A DNA stretch of 64,000 nucleotides from Streptomyces hydrogenans (GTDB lineage Bacteria; Actinomycetota; Actinomycetes; Streptomycetales; Streptomycetaceae): positions 1-64,000 of the forward strand of contig NZ_BNBS01000017.1 in NCBI RefSeq assembly GCF_014656075.1, written 5' to 3'. How positions within the stretch are numbered: position 1 is the stretch's first letter; each line of letters opens with the position of its first letter. Below the pieces are notes generated by a model. That model did no database searches. It had not been told where the DNA came from and was given only the letters and a program-made list of their open reading frames with translations. This document shows, piece by piece, positions 8,475 to 19,129 of this stretch. The position numbers and the translations under genes are program-made.

Positions 8475-8544
8475 CGCTGACTTCCCTTCGAACCGGAGGA
8501 TCTTGTGAACCTCCTGCGTACCACTATCTCCTGATAAAAGGCGA

Positions 8545-8573
8545 GACCCCCGCAGGTCGTGCCCGCGGGGGTC
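8545..8573 (-). terminator. Terminator downstream of amino acid permease
   Basis: A 9-base stem (GACCCCCGC/GCGGGGGTC) with an 11-base loop follows the permease stop and precedes the mscR promoter region. Confidence 0.7.
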
Positions 8574-8611
8574 CGCCGCTCCCGTGGGGGGAGTCGGGGG
8601 GAAAGGGTGGT

Positions 8612-10069
8612 TCAGTCCAGCTTCGCGGCGGTCCGGCGGACCCGGCCGCGGACCAGGAACCAGCCGCCGACGAGCGCCGCGGCGATCAGCGGCAGGCAGT
8701 TCACCGTGGTGCGGCCGATGCCGCCGTCCATCCACATGAGGACGACGACCGAGGCCAGGAAGACCAGGGTCACGATCTGGGTGTAGGGGGCCCAGGGCAG
8801 TCGGTAGGCGGGGCGGACCAGCTTGCCCTGCTCGGCGCGGCGGACGAAGAGCAGCGAGCAGACCATGATCATGGCCCAGGTGCCGATGATGCCGATGGAG
8901 GCGAAGTTCAGCACCAGCTCGAAGGCGTCCTCCGGCATCACGAAGTTGAGGAGGACCCCCGCGACGCCGAAGCCCGCGGTGAGGAGGATGCCGCCGTAGG
9001 GCACGCCGCCCTTGTTCATGACGCCGGTGAACTTGGGCGCGGAGCCGGCCAGCGACATGGAGCGCAGGATGCGGCCGGTGGAGTACAGGCCGGAGTTGAG
9101 GCTGGAGAGGGCGGCGGTGAGGACCACGAGGTTCATCACGCCGGCGGCGCCGGGGACGCCCAGCTTGTCGAAGACGGTGACGAAGGGGCTCTGGTCGCCG
9201 GAGTAGGCGGTGTACGGGAGGATCAGCGCGAGCAGGACGACGGAGCCGACGTAGAAGAGGCCGACGCGCCACATGATCGAGTTGATCGCCTTCGGCATGA
9301 TCTTCTCGGGGTTCTCGGTCTCGCCGGCGGCGACGCCGCACAGCTCGACGGAGGCGTAGGCGAAGACGACGCCCTGGACGAGCAGGAGCATCGGCATCAC
9401 GCCGTTGGGGAAGATGCCGCCGTGGTCGGTGATGTTGGCGAGGCCCGGGGTGGAGCCGCCGACGTCGTGCGAGGTCACGATGAGGAAGATGCCGACGAGC
9501 ATGAAGGCGACGAGGGCGGCGACCTTGACGATCGCGAACCAGAACTCCATCTCGCCGAAGTACTTGACCGAGATGAGGTTGGCGGCGAGGACGACCGCGA
9601 GGGCGATCAGGGCGAGGATCCACTGCGGGACGTCGCTGAACATCGACCAGAAGTGGGCGTAGGTGGCCGCGGCGGTGATGTCGGCGACGGCGGTGGTCGA
9701 CCAGTTGAGGAAGTAGAGCCAGCCGGCCGTGTAGGCGCCCTTCTCGCCCATGAACTCACGGGCGTAGGAGACGAAGGCGCCGGAGGACGGGCGGTAGAGC
9801 ACCAGCTCGCCGAGGGCCCGGACCACGAAGAAGGCGAAGACGCCGCAGACCGCGTAGGCGATGAAGAGCGAGGGGCCGGCGCTGGCCATCCGGCCGCCGG
9901 CGCCGAGGAAGAGCCCGGTGCCGATCGCGCCGCCGATGGCGATCATGTTGATGTGCCGGGACTTGAGGTCCTTGCGGTATCCGGCGTCGCCGGCGTCGAC
10001 GTGGGGGGAGGCGGCCGGGTCCGCCGGGGCGGCGGACAGCGGCTCGGCCGCGATGACGCGGTCAGTCAT
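8612..10069 (-). CDS. Amino acid permease (AAT family, AnsP-like)
   Basis: This cytoplasmic-membrane proton-coupled amino acid transporter has 485 residues and about 12 membrane segments. The N-terminal signature [21 protein letters not shown] is followed by [11 protein letters not shown] and [19 protein letters not shown], all hallmarks of the APC/AAT family. Proteins of this type in Streptomyces are often annotated L-asparagine permeases, but substrate cannot be fixed from motifs. ATG at 10069 was chosen because the longer frame upstream is Arg/Pro/Gly-rich spacer sequence. It is transcribed alone and ends at the hairpin 8545-8573. Confidence 0.88.
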   Translation of the reverse strand: MTDRVIAAEPLSAAPADPAASPHVDAGDAGYRKDLKSRHINMIAIGGAIGTGLFLGAGGRMASAGPSLFIAYAVCGVFAFFVVRALGELVLYRPSSGAFVSYAREFMGEKGAYTAGWLYFLNWSTTAVADITAAATYAHFWSMFSDVPQWILALIALAVVLAANLISVKYFGEMEFWFAIVKVAALVAFMLVGIFLIVTSHDVGGSTPGLANITDHGGIFPNGVMPMLLLVQGVVFAYASVELCGVAAGETENPEKIMPKAINSIMWRVGLFYVGSVVLLALILPYTAYSGDQSPFVTVFDKLGVPGAAGVMNLVVLTAALSSLNSGLYSTGRILRSMSLAGSAPKFTGVMNKGGVPYGGILLTAGFGVAGVLLNFVMPEDAFELVLNFASIGIIGTWAMIMVCSLLFVRRAEQGKLVRPAYRLPWAPYTQIVTLVFLASVVVLMWMDGGIGRTTVNCLPLIAAALVGGWFLVRGRVRRTAAKLD

Positions 10070-10265
10070 GGAGTTGTCGCCTTCGTGAGGGTGTGGGGGC
10101 TGTGCGGTCCCGCCGTGCCCGGGGTCCCTTCGTGGGGGTCGCCCCGGCACGGCCAGCGCACATCCTCACGGCAAGGCGCGCTCACTGACTGTGAGCGAAT
10201 TCACTGAACGCCCTTATTTGAGCTAGTTCAGAGGTTACGCAGCGCTGTACGACGGACAGGCGTCG

Positions 10266-10967
10266 TCACGGGGCCAGCACGTCCAGCTCCTTGAGCGCGC
10301 CGACGGCGATCTCGCGGGTCAGCGCCTCGGCGCGGACGGCGTCCCGCTCGCGGACGGCCTCGGCGACCTGGACGTGCAGCGTGACGGCCGCCGGGTCGGG
10401 GTCCTCGAACATCACGTGGTGGTGGGTGCGGCCGGTGAGGACCTCGGCGACGACGTCCCCGAGGCGGGCGAACATCTCGTTCCCGGAGGCGTTGAGGACC
10501 ACCCGGTGGAAGGCGATGTCGTGGACGAGGTACGCCTCCAGCTGCCGGCCGCGCGAGGTGGCGACCATGCCGAGGGCCTGCTCGGTGAGTTCGCGGCACT
10601 GGGCCGGGGTGGCGTGCAGGGCGGCGAGGCCGGCGGCGACGGGTTCGACGGCCGAGCGCAGCACGGTGAGGGAGCGGAGCTGGCGGGGGCGGTCGGCGCC
10701 GGCCAGTCGCCAGCGGATGACCTGGGGGTCGTACACGTTCCAGCTCTCGGTGGGCAGGACCGTGACGCCGACCCGGCGGCGGGACTCCACCAGGTGCATC
10801 GACTCCAGGACCCGGACGACCTCGCGGACGACGGTGCGGGAGACGTCGAAGCCCTGCGCGAGCTCGTCGGTGCGCAGGACCGTGCCGGGCGGGTACTCCC
10901 CCGCGGTGATCGCGAGGCCCAGGGTGGCGAGCACGTGCGAGTGGAGCCCCTGGGCCGATGTCGTCAT
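10266..10967 (-). CDS. gntR: GntR (FadR-subfamily) repressor of gluconate genes
   Basis: The protein has 233 residues. The winged helix is at about 10-75 (PPGTVLRTDELAQGFDVSRTVVREVVRVLES), followed by an FCD effector domain (LRSAVEPVAAGLAA, HDIAFHRVVLNASGN with metal/effector His residues, and a C-terminal His in HVQVAEAVRERDA). It lies divergent from gntK-gntP. The 238-base gap holds a 17-base palindrome (11084-11100) that is the obvious operator. It probably represses gntK-gntP until gluconate is present (family knowledge plus context). ATG at 10967 (MTTSAQGL) was chosen over an upstream in-frame ATG. Confidence 0.88.
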   Translation of the reverse strand: MTTSAQGLHSHVLATLGLAITAGEYPPGTVLRTDELAQGFDVSRTVVREVVRVLESMHLVESRRRVGVTVLPTESWNVYDPQVIRWRLAGADRPRQLRSLTVLRSAVEPVAAGLAALHATPAQCRELTEQALGMVATSRGRQLEAYLVHDIAFHRVVLNASGNEMFARLGDVVAEVLTGRTHHHVMFEDPDPAAVTLHVQVAEAVRERDAVRAEALTREIAVGALKELDVLAP

Positions 10968-11083
10968 GGTGCCCAGCCTATGCGGGGCCGGGCCGGTGAT
11001 CACACCGGAGCGCGGGGGGAGGGGCGGGTCGCCGGGGGCCGACGGGGGGGGCCGCGGAGGCGCGGTGATCTTCCGGCGGGAAT

Positions 11084-11100
11084 TAAAAGTACTACTTTTA
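11084..11100. promoter_or_regulatory. Candidate GntR operator, perfect 17-bp palindrome
   Basis: TAAAAGTA-C-TACTTTTA is an exact inverted repeat around one central base. Its A/T richness stands out in this GC-rich region. It lies between the divergent gntR and gntK starts, 106 bases before gntK. Confidence 0.75.
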
Positions 11101-11205
11101 TGTCACAGGCTCTTGAATACGTCGTACTCAATGGGTTTCATGAGCGCGACGGATCGATGTCGCCAAGACAGCACCGATGTCGAAGAAGACAGCGAGGCAC
11201 CCCCC

Positions 11206-11748
11206 ATGAGCTCCACCCCCCACCCCGCCGCTCCCCCGGTCGTCGTCGTCATGGGCGTCGCCGGGACCGGCAAGACCACGATCGGCCCGCTGGTCGCCGA
11301 CGCCCTCGGCCTCCCCTACGCGGAGGGCGACGACTTCCACCCGGCCGCCAACGTGGCCAAGATGTCGGCCGGCGTGCCGCTGGACGACGCGGACCGGGAG
11401 CCGTGGCTCGACGCCATCGGCGCCTGGGCGCACGACCGGGCCGGGCACGGCGGGGTGGTCAGCAGCTCCGCGCTGAAGCGGATCTACCGGGACCGGCTGC
11501 GCGCGGCCGCCCCCGGCGTCGTCTTCCTGCATCTGACCGGCGACCGGGAGCTGATCGAGGGCCGGATGGCCGCGCGCAAGGGGCACTTCATGCCCACCGC
11601 GCTGCTCGACTCGCAGTTCGCCACCCTCCAGCCGCTGGAGGAGGACGAGGCGGGCGTCGCCGTCGACGTGACGGGCACCCCGGAGGAGATCGCCGCCCGG
11701 GCGGTGGCGGCCCTGCGCGCCTTCGACCGGCCCGTCCCCCTCTTCTGA
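11206..11748 (+). CDS. gntK: Gluconokinase
   Basis: This enzyme phosphorylates gluconate to 6-phosphogluconate for the pentose phosphate pathway. The protein has 180 residues, the usual length. The P-loop GVAGTGKTT is at 17-25, then EGDDFHPAANVAKMSAG, the conserved gluconate-binding stretch. SSALKRIYRDRLR and ARKGHFMPTALLDSQFATLQ complete the family pattern. ATG at 11206 is preceded by a GCGAGG element; in-frame ATGs upstream give poor sequence. It is the first gene after the operator, with the gluconate permease 78 bases downstream. Confidence 0.94.
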   Translation: MSSTPHPAAPPVVVVMGVAGTGKTTIGPLVADALGLPYAEGDDFHPAANVAKMSAGVPLDDADREPWLDAIGAWAHDRAGHGGVVSSSALKRIYRDRLRAAAPGVVFLHLTGDRELIEGRMAARKGHFMPTALLDSQFATLQPLEEDEAGVAVDVTGTPEEIAARAVAALRAFDRPVPLF

Positions 11749-11826
11749 CCCGTCACCCCGCTCCCCCCTTTCCCCGCTCCCCCGCTCTTCCTGCCTCTCT
11801 CCCCTCTCACCCCCAAGGGACCCACC

Positions 11827-13224
11827 GTGACCAGTCTCAGCGTCGAGATGCTGGCAGCGGACGCCGCCGAACCGATCACCTCGGCGGGCAACGCACAGCT
11901 GGGCATCGCCGTGCTCGCCGGCATCGCCGTCATCGTCCTGCTCATCACCAAGTTCAAGCTGCACGCGTTCCTGGCGCTGACCATCGGCTCGCTCGCGCTC
12001 GGCGCGTTCGCCGGGGCGCCGCTCGCGGACACCATCAAGTCGTTCAGCACCGGCCTCGGCAACACGGTGGCCGGCGTGGGCGTGCTGATCGCGCTCGGCG
12101 CGATCCTCGGCAAGCTGCTCGCCGACTCGGGCGGCGCCGACCAGATCGTCGACACGATCCTGGCGAAGGCGAGCCGGCGCTCCATGCCGTGGGCGATGGT
12201 CCTGATCGCCTCGGTGATCGGTCTGCCGCTCTTCTTCGAGGTCGGCATCGTGCTGCTGATCCCGGTGGTCCTGATGGTCGCCAAGCGCGGCAACTACTCC
12301 CTGATGCGGATCGGCATCCCCGCCCTGGCCGGCCTGTCCGTGATGCACGGGCTCATCCCGCCGCACCCCGGCCCGCTCGTCGCGATCGACGCCGTCGGCG
12401 CCAACCTGGGCGTCACCCTCGCCCTCGGCCTGGTCGTCGCGATCCCGACCGTGATCATCGCCGGTCCGGTCTTCTCCCGGTACGCCGCCCGCTGGGTGGA
12501 CATCCAGGCCCCCGAGCACATGATCCCGACGCGTCCCTCCGAGGACCTGGAGAAGCGCCCCGGCTTCGGCGTGACCGTCGCCACGGTGATGCTGCCGGTC
12601 GTCCTGATGCTGGTGAAGGCGCTCGTCGACATCGTCGTCGACGACCCGGAGAACGCGGTGCAGAAGGTCACCGACGTCATCGGCTCGCCGCTGATCGCGC
12701 TGCTCGCCGCCGTCATAGTGGCCCTGTTCACGCTGGGCCGCGCGGCCGGCTTCACCAAGGAGCGGCTGTCCTCGACGGTCGAGAAGTCCCTCGCCCCGAT
12801 CGCCGGCGTGCTGCTGATCGTCGGCGCGGGCGGCGGCTTCAAGCAGACCCTGATCGACATCGGCGTCGGCCAGATGATCCTGGAGTTCTCCGAGAACTGG
12901 TCGATCCCGGCCCTGCTCCTGGCCTGGCTGATCGCGGTCGCCATCCGGCTCGCGACGGGCTCCGCCACGGTGGCGACGATCTCGGCCGCCGGTCTGGTGG
13001 CCCCGCTGGCCGAGGGCATGTCCACCGGCGAGACGGCGCTCCTGGTGCTGGCGATCGGCGCCGGCTCGCTCTTCTTCAGCCACGTCAACGACGCCGGTTT
13101 CTGGCTGGTGAAGGAGTACTTCGGTATGAACGTCGGCCAGACGGTCAAGACCTGGTCGGTGATGGAGACCATCATCTCGGTGGTGGCCCTGGTGTTCGTG
13201 CTGCTGCTGTCGCTGTTGGTGTAG
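11827..13224 (+). CDS. gntP: Gluconate:H+ symporter
   Basis: This is a GntP-family transporter of 465 residues with about 12-14 hydrophobic segments. Family signatures include a long N-terminal hydrophobic region, GVGVLIALGAILGKLLADSGGA, VMHGLIPPHPGPL and the C-terminal FFSHVNDAGFWLVKEYFGM. It imports gluconate for phosphorylation by GntK. Start is GTG at 11827 after AAGGGA. The pair is presumably controlled by GntR from the palindrome at 11084. The transcript ends at a strong hairpin. Confidence 0.94.
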   Translation: MTSLSVEMLAADAAEPITSAGNAQLGIAVLAGIAVIVLLITKFKLHAFLALTIGSLALGAFAGAPLADTIKSFSTGLGNTVAGVGVLIALGAILGKLLADSGGADQIVDTILAKASRRSMPWAMVLIASVIGLPLFFEVGIVLLIPVVLMVAKRGNYSLMRIGIPALAGLSVMHGLIPPHPGPLVAIDAVGANLGVTLALGLVVAIPTVIIAGPVFSRYAARWVDIQAPEHMIPTRPSEDLEKRPGFGVTVATVMLPVVLMLVKALVDIVVDDPENAVQKVTDVIGSPLIALLAAVIVALFTLGRAAGFTKERLSSTVEKSLAPIAGVLLIVGAGGGFKQTLIDIGVGQMILEFSENWSIPALLLAWLIAVAIRLATGSATVATISAAGLVAPLAEGMSTGETALLVLAIGAGSLFFSHVNDAGFWLVKEYFGMNVGQTVKTWSVMETIISVVALVFVLLLSLLV

Positions 13225-13241
13225 CGCGGCCGGTGCCGCGA

Positions 13242-13277
13242 AGGGCCCCGGACCTCCACGAGGAGGTCCGGGGCCCT
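13242..13277. terminator. Bidirectional terminator after gntP
   Basis: A perfect 16-base stem (13242-13257 and 13262-13277) with a 4-base loop lies between gntP and the convergent LLM oxidoreductase gene. Confidence 0.9.
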
Positions 13278-13285
13278 CGTCGTGC

Positions 13286-14170
13286 TCAGCCCCGCAGCAG
13301 GCCCAGCACCTTGACCCCGAGCTCCAGCGCCTCGTCCGGCGAGTCGACCGACTGCTGGAGGTCGACGAAGCAGCCGTCGGCGCCGGTGGCGCGCACCCCT
13401 TCGAGGAGCGCGGCGATCGCGTCCGCCGTGGCGCCGGGGCCGGGGTTGCAGCGGATCCGGCGGCGCAGCGCCTCCGGGTCGCGGCCCGCCCCCTCGGCGG
13501 CGCGGCGGGCGACGTCCCACAGGCCCTCGGCCGCGCCGGGCGGCAGGACGGCGCCGACCCAGCCGGTGGCGCGGCGGCCGACCCGGCGCAGGGCGGCCGG
13601 ACTGAAGCCGCCCAGGTAGACGGGGGGTCCGGCGGGCTGGACGGGGCGCAGGCCCACGTGGGCGACGGGGATGGTCCAGTGGGGCCCCCGGTGGCCGAAC
13701 TCCTCCTGGGTCCAGATGCCGTGGAGGACGTCGAGCAGTTCGTCGAGGAGGGCGCCGCGCTTGCGGAAGTCGGCTCCGACGGCCGTGTACTCGTCGCGCA
13801 GCCAGCCGATGCCGAGACCGACGTCGAGGCGTCCGCCGCTGACCTGGTCGAGGGAGGTGAGGGAGCGGGCGAGGAGCGCCGGCGGGTACCAGGGGCCGTT
13901 GAGGGTGCTCATGCCGAGCCGGGCGCGGGAGGTCGCGCCGGCGGCGACGGTGAGCACCGTCAGCGGGTCGAGGAAGGTCTTGTACTGGTGGGGGTAGGGG
14001 TTCTCCGGCGTGTGCCCGGGATAGAGGTCGCTCGGGGCGACCGGGGTCAGGACGCGGTCGCCGACCCAGAACGAGTCGAAGCCGGCCTCCTCGGCTTCCC
14101 GGGCGAAGCCCGCGATGCGGTCGGCGCGGGCGTGGGTGCCGTACTGGGGCAGTGCGATGCCTATCTCCAT
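13286..14170 (-). CDS. LLM-class (luciferase-like) F420-dependent oxidoreductase
   Basis: The protein has 294 residues with a TIM-barrel luciferase-like fold: MEIGIALPQYG start, FAREAEEAGFDSFWVGDR, and LDQVSGGRLDVGLGIGWLRDEYTAVG, the diagnostic LLM stretch. In actinobacteria such proteins usually use coenzyme F420 (known of family; cofactor not provable here). ATG at 14170 was selected as the start of the conserved strand. It is a single gene between the gntP terminator and the FAD dehydrogenase gene, 78 bases away on the same strand. The substrate is unknown. Confidence 0.85.
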   Translation of the reverse strand: MEIGIALPQYGTHARADRIAGFAREAEEAGFDSFWVGDRVLTPVAPSDLYPGHTPENPYPHQYKTFLDPLTVLTVAAGATSRARLGMSTLNGPWYPPALLARSLTSLDQVSGGRLDVGLGIGWLRDEYTAVGADFRKRGALLDELLDVLHGIWTQEEFGHRGPHWTIPVAHVGLRPVQPAGPPVYLGGFSPAALRRVGRRATGWVGAVLPPGAAEGLWDVARRAAEGAGRDPEALRRRIRCNPGPGATADAIAALLEGVRATGADGCFVDLQQSVDSPDEALELGVKVLGLLRG

Positions 14171-14248
14171 GGCGTCATCCTGGCCACCGGGCCGGCCCGC
14201 GACACGAAGGGGCCGGCCTGTGAGCCGTGACACACGGCGGGAGGGCCG

Positions 14249-15904
14249 CTACGCCGTCGCCGCGGCCGCCGCCCGGCCCGCGGCGCGGCCGGAGAAGACG
14301 CAGCCGCCGAGGAAGGTGCCTTCGAGGGAGCGGTAGCCGTGGATGCCGCCGCCGCCGAAGCCGGCCGCCTCGCCGGCCGCGTACAGGCCGGGGAGGGGTT
14401 CGCCGGTGTCGGTGAGGACCCGGGAGGAGAGGTCGGTCTGGAGGCCGCCGAGGGACTTGCGGGTGAGGATGTTGAGGCGGACGGCGATCAGCGGGCTGGC
14501 CTTGGGGTCCAGGATGCGGTGCGGGGCGGCGGTGCGGATGAGGCGGTCGCCGAGGTAACCGCGGGCGCCGCGGATCGCGGTGATCTGGAGGTCCTTGGTG
14601 AAGGGGTTGGCGATCTCGCGGTCGCGGGCGGTGATCTCGCGGCGGAGCGCGGCCTCGTCGACGAGGTCCTGGCCGGTGATCCGGTTCATGCCGCGGACCA
14701 GGGCGGACAGGTCGTCCTCGACGACGAAGTCGGCGCCCTTGTCCATGAACGCCTGGACGGGTCCGGGGACGTCGGCGCGGGCGCGGCCCAGGACGTCGCG
14801 GACGGACTTGCCGGTGAGGTCGGGGTTCTGCTCGGAGCCGGAGAGGGCGAACTCCTTGCCGATGATCCGCTTGTCGAGCACGAACCAGGTGTGGTCGTGG
14901 CCGGTCCGCATGATGTGTTCGAGCGTCCCGAGGGTGTCGAAGCCGGGGAAGAGCGGGACCGGGAGCCGCTTGCCGGTGGCGTCGAGCCAGAGGGACGAGG
15001 GGCCGGGCAGGATGCGGATGCCGTGCTTCGCCCAGATCGGGTTCCAGTTCTCGATGCCCTCGGTGTAGTGCCACATCCGGTCGCGGTTGACGTGCCGGGC
15101 GCCGGCCTTCTCCGCGATGCCGAGCATCAGGCCGTCGACGTGGGCGGGGACGCCGGAGAGCAGCTTCCCGGGCGGGGTGCCGAGGCGGGCGGGCCACTGG
15201 GCGCGGACCAGGTCGTGGTTGCCGCCGATGCCGCCGGTGGTGACGATCACCGCCTGCGCCCGCAGCTCGAAGGAGCCCGTCGCGGTCCTGCCGCTGGCGG
15301 TGCCGCGCTCGGCGTCGGAGGGCTCCAGGACCTCGCCGGTGACGGTGTCGAGGGCACCCGCGGTGCGGCCGAGCGCGGTGACGCGGTGGCGGAAGCGGAA
15401 GGTCACGAGGCCGCGGGCGACGCCCTCGCGGACCTTGCGCTCGAAGGGGGCGACGAGGCCGGGGCCCGTACCCCAGGTGATGTGGAAGCGCGGGACGGAG
15501 TTGCCGTGTCCGGTGGCGTCGTAGCCGCCGCGCTCGGCCCAGCCGACGACGGGGAAGAAGCGGACCCCGCGGGCGTGGAGCCAGGAGCGCTTCTCGCCGG
15601 CGGCGAAGTCGACGTACGCCTCCGCCCAGCGGCGGGCCCAGTCGTCCTCGGGGCGGTCGAAGCCGGCGGTGCCCATCCAGTCCTGGAGGGCGAGGGCGTG
15701 ACTGTCCTTGACGCGCAGCCGGCGCTGCTCGGGCGAGTCGACGAGGAAGAGCCCGCCGAAGGACCAGTGGGCCTGGCCGCCCAGGGACTGTTCGGGCTCC
15801 TGGTCGAGGAGGATCACGGAGCGGCCGGCGTCGACCAGCTCGGCGGTGGCGACGAGACCGGCGAGGCCGGCCCCGATCACGATCACATCGGCGTCGTAGG
15901 ACAT
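14249..15904 (-). CDS. FAD-binding dehydrogenase, 3-ketosteroid-dehydrogenase-like
   Basis: The flavoprotein has about 551 residues. It begins with the dinucleotide-binding motif DVIVIGAGLAGLVATAELVDAG followed by an acidic strand end (LLDQEPEQSLGG). C-terminal GLYAAGEAAGFGGGGIHGYRSLEGTFLGGCVFSGR is the FAD-binding end typical of the fumarate reductase/KSTD superfamily. Family members desaturate steroid or similar substrates. The gene is divergent from a TetR gene, and the spacer carries two palindromes. An SDR resembling hydroxysteroid dehydrogenase lies beyond the TetR gene, which supports a steroid-type substrate (inference). Two in-frame ATGs (15913, 15904) are possible starts. Confidence 0.8.
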   Translation of the reverse strand: MSYDADVIVIGAGLAGLVATAELVDAGRSVILLDQEPEQSLGGQAHWSFGGLFLVDSPEQRRLRVKDSHALALQDWMGTAGFDRPEDDWARRWAEAYVDFAAGEKRSWLHARGVRFFPVVGWAERGGYDATGHGNSVPRFHITWGTGPGLVAPFERKVREGVARGLVTFRFRHRVTALGRTAGALDTVTGEVLEPSDAERGTASGRTATGSFELRAQAVIVTTGGIGGNHDLVRAQWPARLGTPPGKLLSGVPAHVDGLMLGIAEKAGARHVNRDRMWHYTEGIENWNPIWAKHGIRILPGPSSLWLDATGKRLPVPLFPGFDTLGTLEHIMRTGHDHTWFVLDKRIIGKEFALSGSEQNPDLTGKSVRDVLGRARADVPGPVQAFMDKGADFVVEDDLSALVRGMNRITGQDLVDEAALRREITARDREIANPFTKDLQITAIRGARGYLGDRLIRTAAPHRILDPKASPLIAVRLNILTRKSLGGLQTDLSSRVLTDTGEPLPGLYAAGEAAGFGGGGIHGYRSLEGTFLGGCVFSGRAAGRAAAAATA

Positions 15905-15917
15905 GGACCGCATCTTG

Positions 15918-15933
15918 GATACACGAATGTATC
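15918..15933. promoter_or_regulatory. Palindrome near FAD dehydrogenase start, candidate TetR operator
   Basis: GATACA-CGAA-TGTATC is a perfect 6-4-6 inverted repeat 13-14 bases upstream of the ATG at 15904, where a repressor would block the promoter or leader. Confidence 0.55.
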
Positions 15934-15973
15934 GAGTCAACCGTTCGCGCTCCGCGGACCCCCTCCCGTTTTC

Positions 15974-15988
15974 TAATGCCGCGCATTA
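15974..15988. promoter_or_regulatory. Palindrome just upstream of TetR gene
   Basis: TAATGC-CGC-GCATTA, a perfect 6-3-6 inverted repeat, ends 10 bases before the TetR start. It is a second candidate operator and differs in sequence from the 15918 site. Confidence 0.5.
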
Positions 15989-15998
15989 ATATGGCCGT

Positions 15999-17616
<1,618 letters not shown>

Positions 17617-17647
17617 GCCCGCCCGGTCCGGCTGGTTGGATGGGCGC

Positions 17648-18175
17648 ATGAGCGCCTCCGAGGAAGTACTGGACGTCGTCGACGAGCAGGACCGGGTGGT
17701 CGGACGGGCCCCGCGCGGTGAGGTGTACGCGCGGGGCCTGATCCATCGCTGCACCTTCGTCCGGGTCCGGGACGCCGGGGGACGGCTCTTCGTCCACCGC
17801 AGGACCCCGGTCAAACTGGTCTTCCCCTCGATGTACGACCTGTTCGTCGGCGGGGTCGTCGGCGCGGGCGAGTCCTACGACGACGCGGCGCTGCGCGAGG
17901 CCGAGGAGGAGCTGGGCGTCTCCGGGCTGCCCCGCCCCGAGTTCCTCTTCAAGTTCCTGTACGACTCCGGCGGCGTGGCCGGGAAGTGGTGGTCGTCCGT
18001 GTACGAGGTCCGCTGCGAGCTGCCGGTACGGCCGCAGGCGGAGGAGGTCGCCTGGCACGCCTTCCTGACCGAGGACGAACTGCGCGAGCGGCTGCCCGGC
18101 GCCCCCGGCGCCTGGGACTGGGTGCCGGACGGACTCGCGGCGTACGAACGGCTGGAGGCGGAGCGGGGGCGGTAG
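17648..18175 (+). CDS. Nudix hydrolase
   Basis: The protein has 175 residues. The Nudix box GGVVGAGESYDDAALREAEEELGV (about 72-95) has the full GX5EX7REUXEEXGU pattern. The N-terminal VVDEQDRVVGRAPRGEV and HRCTFVRV resemble the isopentenyl-diphosphate-isomerase-like Nudix branch. It hydrolyses a nucleoside-diphosphate-linked or similar substrate, which is unknown. ATG at 17648 (MSASEEV) follows a GGATGG-type site and lies 31 bases after the SDR stop, so it may be co-transcribed. Confidence 0.85.
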   Translation: MSASEEVLDVVDEQDRVVGRAPRGEVYARGLIHRCTFVRVRDAGGRLFVHRRTPVKLVFPSMYDLFVGGVVGAGESYDDAALREAEEELGVSGLPRPEFLFKFLYDSGGVAGKWWSSVYEVRCELPVRPQAEEVAWHAFLTEDELRERLPGAPGAWDWVPDGLAAYERLEAERGR

Positions 18176-18259
18176 CGCCGCCGGCGGGACACACCCGCGG
18201 GCGGTCGGACCCGGGGTGGGCCGTCGGGGGTGGCGGGGGCGGGCCGTTAGGGTGCCGGA

Positions 18260-18652
18260 GTGAGCCGATTCGTACAGAGCCTGCGGCTGTGGTTCGCGCC
18301 GCAGCGGATCCGGGACGAGGGCGAGACCCCCGACTACCGCTTCTCCCTCGCCAACGAGCGGACCTTCCTCGCCTGGATCCGGACCGCGCTCGCGCTCATC
18401 GGCGGCGGTTTCGCCGTCGACCAGTTCCTGCCGGACCTGCGCTGGGCGGTCCGGGTCGGACTGGCGCTCGCGCTGCTCGCCGCGGGCGTGCTGTGCGCGC
18501 TGCGCGCGGTGAACCACTGGATCCGCTGCGAACGGGCCATGCGCCGCGGCGAGGACCTCCCCGTCTCCCGCTTCCCCGCCGTGCTGAGCCTCACCGTGGC
18601 CGTCGTCGCGGTCGCGATGGTGGTGCTCGTGCTCTTCGGCCGGGCCGGGTAG
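18260..18652 (+). CDS. YidH/DUF202 family membrane protein
   Basis: The protein has 130 residues and about three membrane segments. The DUF202 hallmark is present: FSLANERTFLAWIRTALALIGGGFAVDQFLP. Members are small inner-membrane proteins of unknown function. Start is GTG at 18260. Its TAG stop overlaps the GTG of the following DUF202 gene (TAGTG), indicating translational coupling. Confidence 0.85.
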   Translation: MSRFVQSLRLWFAPQRIRDEGETPDYRFSLANERTFLAWIRTALALIGGGFAVDQFLPDLRWAVRVGLALALLAAGVLCALRAVNHWIRCERAMRRGEDLPVSRFPAVLSLTVAVVAVAMVVLVLFGRAG

Positions 18653-18978
18653 TGGGCGGTACGGCCCCTGGGGACGAGGTCCGCGATCCCGGGCTCCAGC
18701 CGGAGCGGACGCGGCTCGCGTGGCGGCGGACGACGCTGTCGTGCACGGTCGTGGCGGTGCTCGGGATCAAGCTGGCCCTCGTGGACGACACGACCGCCGC
18801 CGGGCTGGCCGGGCTCGCCCTCTCCGCGCTGCTGTGGATCGGCTTCCTGGCCGTCGCCCACCGGCGGATCCGCGCCCTGGACGCCGCCCGGCCGCGGGTC
18901 CTCTCGACGCGGGGCGCGCTGCTGGCCGCGGGGTGCACGGTCGCCCTGGCGGTGTGCGGGGCGGCGCTGATCTGGTGA
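18652..18978 (+). CDS. Second DUF202 family membrane protein
   Basis: The protein has 108 residues and starts at a GTG that overlaps the stop of the previous gene by one base. The DUF202-like start DPGLQPERTRLAWRRTTLSCTVVAVLGIKLAL is followed by two further hydrophobic helices. The two coupled genes encode related but non-identical small membrane proteins that may form a hetero-oligomer (inference). A hairpin follows at 19016-19042. Confidence 0.8.
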   Translation: MGGTAPGDEVRDPGLQPERTRLAWRRTTLSCTVVAVLGIKLALVDDTTAAGLAGLALSALLWIGFLAVAHRRIRALDAARPRVLSTRGALLAAGCTVALAVCGAALIW

Positions 18979-19015
18979 GCGCGGGGCCGGGGGGGGCGAG
19001 GGGTGCGGGCCTCGG

Positions 19016-19042
19016 GGGGCACGGGCCCGAAGCCCGTGCCCC
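19016..19042. terminator. Terminator after DUF202 pair
   Basis: An 11-base stem (GGGGCACGGGC/GCCCGTGCCCC) with a 5-base loop lies between the DUF202 pair and the convergent oxidoreductase gene. Confidence 0.75.
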
Positions 19043-19129
19043 TGGTCGTGGGCCCCGGCGCGGAGGCCCGCATCGGACCCGGCGGCCTCAACGGCCCGGC
19101 GGCCCCGGGCGCTACGGCGGCTACGGCGG

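Noticed and set aside
10374..13619. Open frame of about 1080 codons across gntR, gntK and gntP
   Set aside because: It is out of frame with three well-supported genes and has shadow composition; no domain is visible.
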